Below are positions 1-5,830 of a DNA stretch of 5,830 nucleotides, in pieces. The stretch lies in assembly GCA_902470265.1 (NCBI GenBank), contig CABRFW010000107.1, positions 1 through 5,830 on the forward strand, in the 5' to 3' direction. This DNA comes from an uncultured Collinsella sp. (GTDB lineage Bacteria; Actinomycetota; Coriobacteriia; Coriobacteriales; Coriobacteriaceae). A program made the translations under genes and the position numbers. Under the pieces are notes generated by a model that worked only from the letters and a program-made list of their open reading frames with translations, ran no database searches and had not been told where the DNA came from. Numbering within the stretch: position 1 is the first letter of the stretch; each line of letters starts with the position of its first letter.

Positions 1-1421
1 TCCATCGACGCCGCACCCTCGGCATGCAACCCCATCGCCGAAACCGCCGGCGAATAGGTACGGCTCGTAAGTGCCGCCTCGCCGCTGTTGGCAAAAATCT
101 CGACCATCGTAGTGTCCGAAAGCACGCGCAGGTCGCGAAGCTCGCTGAGCTCGATCGACCTCTGGTCGCGCCCATAGCCTTCGTCACCCATGTCGAGGGT
201 AAGCATCCCGTCTGCATAGCGCACAAAGACACCCTTGCGGATTTCGAGCTCGATCACCTGGGCGCCCTCACAGGAAACCACAAGATCAAACAGGCGGCCC
301 GGCTCCTCAACGGTTTCACCGCCTGTCGCGCGAACGCAGTCGCCGCGCATCCTCTCAATCTCGTGCGCCGGCTGCTGGCAGAGCTTACCATCGCGCATGC
401 TCAGCTCTCGCGGCACCGTCAACGCGCACTGCCACCCGCGCGCCACCGTCGGGTTTTCTGCCGTCGCATCGGGGCAACCCGACCATCCGATCATCAAACG
501 CCGGCCTGCAGCATCCTCAAAGGACTGCGGAGCATAGAAATCAAAACCGGCATCGACCATCGGGGGCATGCCCTGCCCGACGATTTTAAAGCTCGGCGCC
601 TCCCAATCGGCCTCGATGGGGAACCACACGCACTGATGCGGATTGCGGTAACGCCAACCATCGGCAGGCACACCCTGCGGACAGCAAACGAGAATAAGCT
701 CGCCATCGAGCTCAAACAGATCGGGGCACTCCCACATAAAGCCAAACTTCTCGCCCAACTCAATGCGCGTCGCATAGCTCCAGTCCTCAAGATTGCGCGA
801 GGTATAGACAAGCACGCAGCCACGGTCGTCTTTCGTACGAGCGCCCAGAACCATGTAGTAGATACCATCGTGCTCAAGGATCTTGGGGTCGCGCACGTGC
901 GTACCGATATCGTCGGGGTAATTGACCGGTCCAACAGCTATGCACTTCTCGCCCAATTCGTCGGGATTCTCGGCAACCATATGAATCTGGTTTTGCTCAC
1001 GGCCCGTCAACACGTAGTCGTAATCATCGCGGTCAAAATGCTTGACGTTGCCGGTATAGAAGTAGTGAATCTTGCCATCGCGTACAAAGGCAGAACCAGA
1101 ATACGCTCCGTTCGAATCCAAATCGGAATCGGGGAACAGTGCGGGGCCGTGATTCTCGTACGTCACAAAATCCTTTGTCGTCAGATGGTTCCAAAGCACT
1201 GGACCGCCATGCGCAGCATCGAACGGATCGTATTGATGATAGATGTGATACGTATCACCAATCTGAACCAAACCGTTGGGGTCGTTGAGCCAGCCAAGCT
1301 CAGGCTCCACATGGAACAGGAGCCTATCGGGGTCGGACGCGATGCGACCCGCCGTCTCATCCTGTCCGGCACGCCACTGCTCATAGTCCGCGCGTGTCAC
1401 CTTATTTTTTTGATTAAACAT
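1..1421 (-). CDS. scrB: GH32 sucrose-6-phosphate hydrolase (beta-fructofuranosidase), C-terminus cut by the left edge
   Basis: The protein would cleave sucrose-6-phosphate, delivered by the PTS, to glucose-6-phosphate and fructose in the cytoplasm. Seen: 473 codons are open from ATG 1421-1419 to the window edge with no stop. GH32 enzymes of this type usually run to about 480-500 residues, so only a short tail is missing. The family motifs are classical: WLNDPNG at residues 44-50 (nucleophile Asp47), HVRDPK with RDP at 177-179, WECPDLF with acid/base Glu231, and FYAPQ at 295-299. The C-terminal beta-sandwich domain carries VEIFANSGEAALTSR. There is no signal peptide. The start is supported weakly by GAGAAAG (1437-1431) nine bases upstream. 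It lies 101 bases after the EIIBC stop, with a hairpin in the gap, and is probably the last or a late gene of the operon. Sucrose-6-phosphate as substrate is inferred from the PTS neighbour; free sucrose or short fructans are possible alternatives. Confidence 0.93.
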   Translation of the reverse strand, partial: MFNQKNKVTRADYEQWRAGQDETAGRIASDPDRLLFHVEPELGWLNDPNGLVQIGDTYHIYHQYDPFDAAHGGPVLWNHLTTKDFVTYENHGPALFPDSDLDSNGAYSGSAFVRDGKIHYFYTGNVKHFDRDDYDYVLTGREQNQIHMVAENPDELGEKCIAVGPVNYPDDIGTHVRDPKILEHDGIYYMVLGARTKDDRGCVLVYTSRNLEDWSYATRIELGEKFGFMWECPDLFELDGELILVCCPQGVPADGWRYRNPHQCVWFPIEADWEAPSFKIVGQGMPPMVDAGFDFYAPQSFEDAAGRRLMIGWSGCPDATAENPTVARGWQCALTVPRELSMRDGKLCQQPAHEIERMRGDCVRATGGETVEEPGRLFDLVVSCEGAQVIELEIRKGVFVRYADGMLTLDMGDEGYGRDQRSIELSELRDLRVLSDTTMVEIFANSGEAALTSRTYSPAVSAMGLHAEGAASM

Positions 1422-1445
1422 CGCCGTTGACTTTCTCGTCTATGG

Positions 1446-1483
1446 GGAAGGACGCTCGACTCACACGAGTCGAACGCCCTTCC
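1446..1483 (-). terminator. Intercistronic hairpin between EIIBC and scrB; possible attenuator, partial terminator or processing/stability element
   Basis: Read on the minus strand, bases 1483-1468 pair with 1461-1446 over 16 positions. A further C-G pair closes a GUGU tetraloop. Two of the 16 pairs are G-U wobbles on the minus strand, which would be A-C mismatches on the plus strand. The structure therefore suits minus-strand RNA, the operon's direction. The sequence after it (CCCATAGACG) has no U-tract, so it is not a canonical intrinsic terminator. Some actinobacterial terminators lack U-tracts, and a hairpin here could also reduce expression of the downstream gene or protect the upstream message. 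The structure is clear; the role is inference. Confidence 0.5.
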
Positions 1484-1522
1484 TCAAATGGACTTATCCT
1501 CAGATTACACTGAACGGCTCAA

Positions 1523-2974
1523 CTAGAAGCTAACGTCGAAGCCAGCGCCAGCGCCCTCTTCATCGGTGGTCGGCACGCCCTTTGCCTTGTTGTAGGCAAA
1601 GATCAAGACGATCGGCACGATAAAGGCGATGAGATTGCCAGCCACATACCACACGAGGGTCTCGGGCGTGACGATGAGCAGGCCAAGCACGCCGGTCAGA
1701 CCCTGACCGATAGCGCGCACCTCAAAGAGCTTGACGAAGGCACCGCCGCAGCCTGCACCGATGCATGCGCAGATGAACGGAATGATCGAATAGCGCATGT
1801 TTGCAGCAAAGATAGCGGGCTCGGAGATTCCGACCAGCGTCGGGATAAAGGACGACATGCAGATGTTGCGCTCTTTGGAGTGCTTCTTGTGAATGAGGTA
1901 CATACCGATGGCGCCGCCGCCCTGGGCGATGATGGAAACCGACCAGATGGCCTGGATGTAGTTGAAGCCAGTCGTGGCAACAAGGTTTGCCTCGATACCC
2001 TGGATGAACTGATGCGTACCGGTAACGACGAGCGGCTGCAGGAATGCGGCAAAGACAAAGGCACCGAAGACGCCCATCCTGTTGTACAGGATATCGATTA
2101 CGCCGGCGAGGACGTCGCCGATCAGGTTGCCGAGCGGGCCGAACACGGTGAACAGGGCGACGTTAGCAAGAATCAGGGTAACGGTCGGGACAAAGACGAA
2201 CGAAACGACCTCGGGGATGTACTTCTGGGCAATCTTTTCGACCTTGGCCATAAACCAGGCAGTCAGGATTGCAGGGAATACGCCGCCCTGGAAAGCAACC
2301 ATGGGAATGGAGAGCGGACCAAAGTTCCAGTACTCAGCACCCGTCGGGTCCATAACGAACGTGTTGCGGTTCATAAGGCTCGGGTGAACCATGACGATAC
2401 CGACGAGGATGCCCAGGATCGGGTTACCGCCAAAACGCTTGACTGCGCTGTACATAACCAGGACAGGCAGGTAGTCGAACGTGGTGGCGATAATGGCAAA
2501 GAAGCTTGCGAGGTTCTTGAGGAACTCGCTGTGATCGGCGAGGCTGCCTTCCATGCCAAAGAGGCCGTTGGCAACGATCAGCGACTTAAGGCCGATGATG
2601 ATAGCAGCGCCGACGAAAGCGGGAATGATGGGGATAAAGATGTCCGAGAATACCTTGAGGACCGAGAAGAACTTGCCCTTCTTGTCCGCCTCGGCGCCCT
2701 TGACCTCGGAAGCGCTGATCTCCTTAACGCCCGTCAGAGCCATAAACTCATCGTAAACCTTGTTGACGGTACCGGTACCGAAGATGATCATGAGCTGGCC
2801 GCTGTTGTACAGCACGCCCTTGACGCCATCGATGTTCTCGAGCTCGGCCTTGTTGTATTTGCTCGTATCCTTGAGCACCAGACGCAGACGGGTCACGCAA
2901 TGCGTGGCGCCCTCGATGTTCTCCAGTCCGCCGACGTTGTCGACGACTTGCTGGGACACTGCCTTGTAGTCCAT
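1523..2974 (-). CDS. scrA: Sucrose-type PTS permease, fused EIIBC (glucose/sucrose family), no EIIA domain
   Basis: This inner-membrane permease imports a disaccharide, most likely sucrose, and phosphorylates it during transport. Seen, in 483 residues: an N-terminal EIIB domain (about 1-85) with the phosphorylation site Cys26 in THCVTRLRL and the loop GQLMIIFGTG (59-68). A charged linker follows (about 88-102), then a hydrophobic EIIC domain (about 105-465) with multiple membrane spans. EIIC carries the family motifs TGTHQ (318-322) and GISEPAIF (382-389). The protein ends at a short polar tail, so the EIIA domain carried by some homologues is absent and phosphate must come from an EIIA encoded elsewhere. 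ATG 2974 is chosen because GGAG lies six bases upstream; the in-frame ATG at 2986 has its only purine stretch directly abutting it. The gene lies 45 bases after a GH32 gene and before another, which favours sucrose over trehalose, the main alternative for this EIIBC type. Confidence 0.92.
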   Translation of the reverse strand: MDYKAVSQQVVDNVGGLENIEGATHCVTRLRLVLKDTSKYNKAELENIDGVKGVLYNSGQLMIIFGTGTVNKVYDEFMALTGVKEISASEVKGAEADKKGKFFSVLKVFSDIFIPIIPAFVGAAIIIGLKSLIVANGLFGMEGSLADHSEFLKNLASFFAIIATTFDYLPVLVMYSAVKRFGGNPILGILVGIVMVHPSLMNRNTFVMDPTGAEYWNFGPLSIPMVAFQGGVFPAILTAWFMAKVEKIAQKYIPEVVSFVFVPTVTLILANVALFTVFGPLGNLIGDVLAGVIDILYNRMGVFGAFVFAAFLQPLVVTGTHQFIQGIEANLVATTGFNYIQAIWSVSIIAQGGGAIGMYLIHKKHSKERNICMSSFIPTLVGISEPAIFAANMRYSIIPFICACIGAGCGGAFVKLFEVRAIGQGLTGVLGLLIVTPETLVWYVAGNLIAFIVPIVLIFAYNKAKGVPTTDEEGAGAGFDVSF

Positions 2975-2977
2975 GTT

Positions 2978-2984
2978 CCTCTCC
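2978..2984 (-). promoter_or_regulatory. scrA: Ribosome binding site that decides the EIIBC start
   Basis: GGAGAGG precedes ATG 2974, with GGAG six bases from the start codon. It overlaps the in-frame ATG at 2986-2984, so that upstream codon is probably not used. Confidence 0.7.
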
Positions 2985-3019
2985 ATTCCTTTTCTAAATC
3001 ATAAAACGGTTCGTTGCCG

Positions 3020-4402
3020 CTACAGAGACGCGATCGTTGCGTTTGCGCACTTGAGCGCACCGTCGGTGACGGTAAGCGCCACACCCTGGCCCTGCTTGTT
3101 GCAGAAGCGAGCGTTGAGCGCAACGTCATCGACAAAGATGGTCGCGATGTCGTCGTCGACGACCAGACGCACATGGTGAGTGCCCTCGCCCTTAAAGAAC
3201 AACGGACGCTCGAGGCCCATGTTGTTGACCTGGAACCACGGATACTGGGGGGCCGCCGTAAACTCGAGCTTGCCCTCACGCAGGTTGGCGCGGAACTCAT
3301 AGGCAAGACCGGACTCGGCGTCCTCGGCAAGCTTCACCGAGAAGCCGGCAGCGTCACCGGCGAGCTCGATGTCGGCATCGAGCATATAGGTGGAACCGGC
3401 ATCCGCGGCGAGCACCTGCTCGACCTTGCCCGACTCGCAGGAGAGCTCAAAGGCCTCGACTGCCTTAGCCTCGCCAAAGGCGCCAAGCATGCTGTCAGGA
3501 AGCTTGGTGCCGAGCGTTCCGTCAACACGCTGAACGATCTCGAGAGGCATAAAGGTGCCACCCCACAGGTAAGAGCTGGGGTCACCGCCCTCGTCACGCG
3601 TAGGAACCCAACCAAAGAGAACGCGGCGCTCGCCGTCAAATGCGGTACGCGCGGCATAGTACGCGCGGCCATCGAAGGAATCGTCCGCAGGAGTGATCCA
3701 AGGACCGTTGATAGAGCGAGACATGCGGTAACGGGTCTTGTTGCCATCACTGTACTCGGAGAACACCAGATACCACCAGTCGCCCATCTTAAAGAGATCA
3801 GGCATCTCGAACATGGTGTACAGGCCCGGATTCCACCAGTCGCCCTGGAACTCCCAGGTATCCAGGTCCTTGGAGGTGAACTTGACCAGACGACCGGTCA
3901 TCAGACGCTTGTCCTCGCCCACGCGCGTGCCGAGGATGAGCATGTACTCTTCGTTCTCCTCATCCCAAAGCACAAAGGGATCGCGCCAGTTGCGGTCATC
4001 GTAACCCTCCTGGGGCGGAAGCAGCGTCTCGGCGATGTTCTTCTCCCACTTGACGGCGTCGTCACTCGTTGCGTGAAGAAGAACCTGCTTCATCAAGCGT
4101 GCCTTGACCTTATCGCGATTGCAACCAGTGTAGAGCGCATGGTACTTGTCGCCCACCTTAAACACCGTGCCGGCATAAACATACTGGTCGACTTCCTCGT
4201 CGCCGCCACGCTCAAGGCTCTCGCCAAAGTCTTTGTAATTGACGAAGTCCTTGGTTGTCGCGAGTGCCCAGCCAAACGGCTCTCCGAAAGGTCCGGGGTT
4301 TCGCGTGTCACGCTGATGATAGAGATAGAACGTGCCGTCCTCGCCGTACGGCATGATGTCGCCTACCCAAATTCCCTCAGGCTGGTAATACACCTTGTGC
4401 AT
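3020..4402 (-). CDS. Divergent GH32 beta-fructosidase-like enzyme with altered nucleophile motif
   Basis: A cytoplasmic glycoside hydrolase of 460 residues, probably acting on a beta-fructoside; the exact substrate is unknown. Seen: in place of the classical WxNDPNG, the N-terminus reads WVGDIMPYGEDG with Asp15 in the nucleophile position. NWRDPF gives the RDP triad at 140-142. FEMPDLF gives acid/base Glu199, with Met where the usual ECP motif has Cys. All three expected catalytic carboxylates are therefore kept. Later come YYAARTA (248-254), GW (264-265) and a C-terminal beta-sandwich (about 315-460) with TIFVDDVALNARF. There is no signal peptide. ATG 4402 is chosen because AAAGGAAG sits six bases upstream; the in-frame GTG at 4420 would lie just ahead of that site and is unlikely. 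It is the first gene after the operator-bearing promoter and lies 45 bases before EIIBC, so it should be co-transcribed with the permease. It could be a second phospho-sucrose hydrolase or act on another imported fructoside. GH32 membership is strong; specificity is not resolved. Confidence 0.87.
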   Translation of the reverse strand: MHKVYYQPEGIWVGDIMPYGEDGTFYLYHQRDTRNPGPFGEPFGWALATTKDFVNYKDFGESLERGGDEEVDQYVYAGTVFKVGDKYHALYTGCNRDKVKARLMKQVLLHATSDDAVKWEKNIAETLLPPQEGYDDRNWRDPFVLWDEENEEYMLILGTRVGEDKRLMTGRLVKFTSKDLDTWEFQGDWWNPGLYTMFEMPDLFKMGDWWYLVFSEYSDGNKTRYRMSRSINGPWITPADDSFDGRAYYAARTAFDGERRVLFGWVPTRDEGGDPSSYLWGGTFMPLEIVQRVDGTLGTKLPDSMLGAFGEAKAVEAFELSCESGKVEQVLAADAGSTYMLDADIELAGDAAGFSVKLAEDAESGLAYEFRANLREGKLEFTAAPQYPWFQVNNMGLERPLFFKGEGTHHVRLVVDDDIATIFVDDVALNARFCNKQGQGVALTVTDGALKCANATIASL

Positions 4403-4408
4403 CCGAGA

Positions 4409-4416
4409 CTTCCTTT
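4409..4416 (-). promoter_or_regulatory. Ribosome binding site of the divergent GH32 gene
   Basis: AAAGGAAG lies six bases before ATG 4402 and supports that start over the GTG at 4420-4418, which lies immediately upstream of this site. Confidence 0.65.
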
Positions 4417-4444
4417 CCACGACATACTAACTCGGTACAATGGC

Positions 4445-4473
4445 AAGATATGTCAATCGTTTTCATATGTCAA
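4445..4473 (-). promoter_or_regulatory. Sigma-70-type promoter of the sucrose operon
   Basis: On the minus strand, TTGACA (4473-4468) is a perfect -35 box. Exactly 17 bases later comes TATCTT (4450-4445), a good -10 box. Transcription would begin near 4438, leaving a leader of about 36 bases before ATG 4402. The -35 box lies inside operator B, and operator A fills most of the spacer, so a bound repressor would block RNA polymerase. A second TTGACA at 4456-4451 has no good -10 at the right distance. Predicted from sequence only. Confidence 0.72.
4450..4466 (+). promoter_or_regulatory. LacI-family operator A, within the operon promoter spacer
   Basis: ATGTCAATCGTTTTCAT is an imperfect odd-centred inverted repeat. 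It fits the consensus ATGTCAAnCGTTTnCat shared by four sites in this window. It sits between the -35 and -10 boxes and abuts operator B with no gap. Confidence 0.72.
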
Positions 4474-4483
4474 ACGTTTTCAC
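4467..4483 (+). promoter_or_regulatory. LacI-family operator B, overlapping the -35 box
   Basis: ATGTCAAACGTTTTCAC differs from operator A at only two of 17 positions and follows it directly as a tandem copy. Its ATGTCAA half read in reverse supplies the TTGACA -35 box, so repressor and polymerase would compete for the same bases. Confidence 0.75.
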
Positions 4484-4513
4484 ACCAATACGTCTTTTCG
4501 CAGTTCCAGTCGT

Positions 4514-4530
4514 CGGCAAACGGTTGACAT
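4514..4530 (-). promoter_or_regulatory. LacI-family operator C, upstream and in opposite orientation
   Basis: On the minus strand this reads ATGTCAACCGTTTGCCG. It matches the shared motif through CGTTT and is weaker at the far end. Its centre is 47 bp from that of operator B and 64 bp from that of operator A, on the upstream side of the promoter. It could be an auxiliary site that helps repression. Confidence 0.55.
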
Positions 4531-4585
4531 ATGCCGGTGAACGGTCATCAGAGGCGTTTGAGGAATTCTTTTGGCACGGGGCGAA

Positions 4586-5596
4586 TTACGCGGTTTTGCC
4601 CTCGATAAGCTCAACGGGAAGCTTGATATTCGACTCGGGCTTTTCACCGTTAATAAGAGCAATGATGGATTGCGCCGCGAGCTCTCCGATGCGATCGATA
4701 TCTTGACGTACGGTTGTTAAGTCAGGCATAAACGTCATAGTGCGGCGGGCACCATCCGCGCCCACGACCTTAATGTCGTCTGGAGCGCTCAAGCCGCGCT
4801 GCTTCATCACGTTGAGACAGATGGCCGCCATCGTATCGTCTCCCGCAAAGATGCCGTCAATATCGGGGTTCTCATCGAGGATCTTCGCAACGACCGCGCC
4901 CTTTTCGTCGTCGGGCTTAACGAACTCAACCTCACGGACAAGCGCGGACAAACCGGCCTGCTCAACAACATCGAGGTAGGCATCGGTACGCTTATTGGCA
5001 GGCATGCGCATGCGGCTATTGCTGCGCAGGCACAGGATACGCCTGCAGCCGTCATCAATCAGACGGCGCGTGGCGAGCTCGCCGATGCCATAGCTGTCAC
5101 TTGCAATCTGGACAGAGCCCTCGCCAAGATCGCAGTCGATGCCAACCAGGCTCAAGCCCATCTCGGCATATGCCTCGGCACCGATATTGAGGGAGTTGAC
5201 GATGGCGCCGTCGACCATATTGCGGCGGAGCATGTCGATATAGGAACGCTCAAGATCAGGTCGATTGGCGCTGTTGCACAGCAACATCTTAAAGCCGTTT
5301 TCCGCCAACGTGCGCTCGACCGCCTGCACAACCTGAGCATGGAACGGACTGCTCACAAAGGGAACGATCATGCCGATAAGGTTCAGACGGCCGTTGAGCA
5401 TGGCACGGGCGATATCGTTGGGCGTATAGTTGATGCGCTCCATCGCGGCGTGGACCTTATCGCGGGTCTCTTGGCTAATATAACCGCGGTTATTAAGCAC
5501 GCGAGATACCGTAGTAGGCGAAACCCCCGCCACCGCTGCAACTTCCTTGATGCCAGGCTTAGCAGAATCCTTAGAACGAGCGCCCTCGCGAGCCAT
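4586..5596 (-). CDS. scrR: LacI-family transcriptional repressor of the sucrose operon
   Basis: A 336-residue DNA-binding regulator, normal length for the LacI family. Seen: a helix-turn-helix at about 16-35 (IKEVAAVAGVSPTTVSRVLN), the NYTPNDIARAM hinge segment (56-66), and a periplasmic-binding-protein-like effector domain from about residue 71 (NLIGMIVPF at 72-80). Family signatures include MVDGAIV (127-133), Arg203 before AYLDVVEQAG, GDD (252-254), KVVGADG (276-282) and LTTVRQD (293-299). Met66 occupies the place where LacI and PurR have the minor-groove-inserting Leu. ATG 5596 is chosen because GGGGGAGGG ends four bases upstream. In-frame ATGs at 5611 and 5617 have no such site, and the latter falls in an operator. 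It lies 183 bases before the GH32 gene, same strand, with no clear terminator between, so some read-through is possible. Sucrose-pathway control is inferred from the shared operator and neighbours; the inducer is unknown. Confidence 0.92.
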   Translation of the reverse strand: MAREGARSKDSAKPGIKEVAAVAGVSPTTVSRVLNNRGYISQETRDKVHAAMERINYTPNDIARAMLNGRLNLIGMIVPFVSSPFHAQVVQAVERTLAENGFKMLLCNSANRPDLERSYIDMLRRNMVDGAIVNSLNIGAEAYAEMGLSLVGIDCDLGEGSVQIASDSYGIGELATRRLIDDGCRRILCLRSNSRMRMPANKRTDAYLDVVEQAGLSALVREVEFVKPDDEKGAVVAKILDENPDIDGIFAGDDTMAAICLNVMKQRGLSAPDDIKVVGADGARRTMTFMPDLTTVRQDIDRIGELAAQSIIALINGEKPESNIKLPVELIEGKTA

Positions 5597-5600
5597 AGCA

Positions 5601-5609
5601 CCCTCCCCC
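5601..5609 (-). promoter_or_regulatory. Ribosome binding site that decides the LacI-family start
   Basis: GGGGGAGGG ends four bases before ATG 5596. It lies just downstream of the alternative ATG at 5611-5609 (sharing one base) and well downstream of the one at 5617-5615, neither of which has a comparable site. Confidence 0.75.
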
Positions 5610-5615
5610 ATCAAC

Positions 5616-5632
5616 ATGTCAAACGTTTACAT
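5616..5632 (+). promoter_or_regulatory. LacI-family operator D, at the regulator's own promoter
   Basis: ATGTCAAACGTTTACAT is the most symmetrical of the four copies: ATGT at one end and ACAT at the other flank AAACGTTT. It lies about 20 bases upstream of the regulator's start codon, over the likely -10 box and transcription start. This points to autorepression. Confidence 0.72.
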
Positions 5633-5655
5633 ACGAACAAAGCATACCCCAACAA
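5628..5655 (-). promoter_or_regulatory. Possible promoter of the LacI-family gene
   Basis: On the minus strand, TTGTTG (5655-5650) is followed after 16 bases by TATGTA (5633-5628), a moderate match to a sigma-70-type promoter. Transcription would start near 5621, inside operator D, and give a leader of about 25 bases. The -35 box is weak, so the exact position is uncertain. Confidence 0.42.
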
Positions 5656-5787
5656 GAGCGGGAAGACGGTAACAGTACAAGTAAGTAAACGACTCATCCA
5701 AATAATTAGGAGAGTTCCGCCTAAGGGGTGACTACACAGGATCCAGCCGGGGCTGTTTGGGCTATCTCCCAAAACATTCCGCAGGAC

Positions 5788-5830
5788 GCAAAGGGCTCCG
5801 CCGCGCGAAGTGCGCAGCGGAGCCCTTTGC
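5788..5830. terminator. Strong GC-rich hairpin at the right edge, probable intrinsic terminator
   Basis: Bases 5788-5801 (GCAAAGGGCTCCGC) and 5817-5830 are perfect inverted repeats of 14 bp. An inner GCGC/GCGC stem (5803-5806 with 5812-5815) extends them around a five-base loop. The single imperfect step (5802 with 5816) becomes a G-U wobble only on the minus strand. The AAAGGG...CCCTTT ends are typical of terminators. The window stops at the stem, so a U-tract on the plus side cannot be seen. It probably ends a gene lying to the right and insulates the regulator from it. Confidence 0.6.

Noticed and set aside
24..1430. Long open frame on the plus strand across almost the whole left part
   Set aside because: It is the antisense of the classical GH32 gene, whose minus-strand frame carries WLNDPNG, RDP and WECPD. 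The plus-strand product has no recognisable domain and no good ribosome binding site.
1880..3004. 374-codon plus-strand open frame, very rich in Asp, Glu and Val
   Set aside because: It is antisense to EIIBC. The composition is what reverse reading of a hydrophobic membrane-protein gene gives.
3000..3012. CCGTTTTATG-like sequence between the divergent GH32 gene and EIIBC, resembling half an operator
   Set aside because: Only the CGTTT half matches the 17-bp motif and the ATGTCAA half is absent. The short CGG/CCG stem followed by TTTT nearby is only three base pairs, too weak for a terminator.
4450..4483. CcpA-type catabolite (cre) site
   Set aside because: The sites resemble cre in having a central CG flanked by A and T runs. 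They are one base longer in the left half and are odd-centred, and the same motif recurs at the local regulator gene. The local LacI protein is the simpler ligand.
3014..4540. 508-codon plus-strand open frame
   Set aside because: It is antisense to the divergent GH32 gene and continues into the operator and promoter region. Its product shows no family motifs, and the minus-strand frame is clearly the coding one.
4531..4585. Terminator after the LacI-family gene
   Set aside because: Only a weak, bulged pairing (GCCGGTGA with TCATC and GAGGC) is visible, and no U-tract follows the stop at 4586. I could not support a terminator.
1..5830. Mobile elements, CRISPR arrays, tRNA or rRNA genes
   Set aside because: I saw no transposase or integrase motifs, spaced repeat array or tRNA-like or rRNA-like sequence on either strand. 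The only repeats are the operators and hairpins described.

Overview
The window looks like a sucrose (beta-fructoside) uptake and hydrolysis locus, with all four genes on the minus strand. By eye the DNA is moderately GC-rich, with strong Shine-Dalgarno sites. The gene set (a sucrose-type PTS permease with intracellular GH32 enzymes and a LacI regulator) would fit a gut Actinomycetota of the Coriobacteriia (Collinsella-like). That placement is an inference from style and gene content; nothing here is a taxonomic marker.

Layout in the direction of transcription, right to left. The right edge (5788-5830) is a long, almost perfect hairpin, probably the terminator of a gene outside the window. 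About 155 bases of non-coding DNA (5633-5787) follow, with only two small hairpins. Next is a LacI-family regulator (5596-4586) with an operator-like site over its own probable promoter. The 183-base gap after it (4585-4403) holds three more copies of the same 17-bp operator and a good sigma-70-type promoter (TTGACA, 17 bp, TATCTT). That promoter would drive a divergent GH32 beta-fructosidase-like enzyme (4402-3020), then a sucrose-type PTS EIIBC permease (2974-1523, 45 bases on), then a classical GH32 sucrose-6-phosphate hydrolase (1421 to beyond the left edge). The last gene is separated by a 101-base gap that contains a strong hairpin.

Proposed working: EIIBC imports and phosphorylates sucrose, receiving phosphate from an EIIA encoded elsewhere. 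The classical GH32 enzyme splits sucrose-6-phosphate to glucose-6-phosphate and fructose. The second, divergent GH32 enzyme may act on a related fructoside. The LacI protein represses the operon and itself through the shared operator until an inducer binds. No fructokinase or EIIA gene is visible here.

I found no convincing new biological system. The points most worth a second look are the divergent GH32 paralogue, the abutting tandem operators merged with the promoter, and the hairpin before the last gene.
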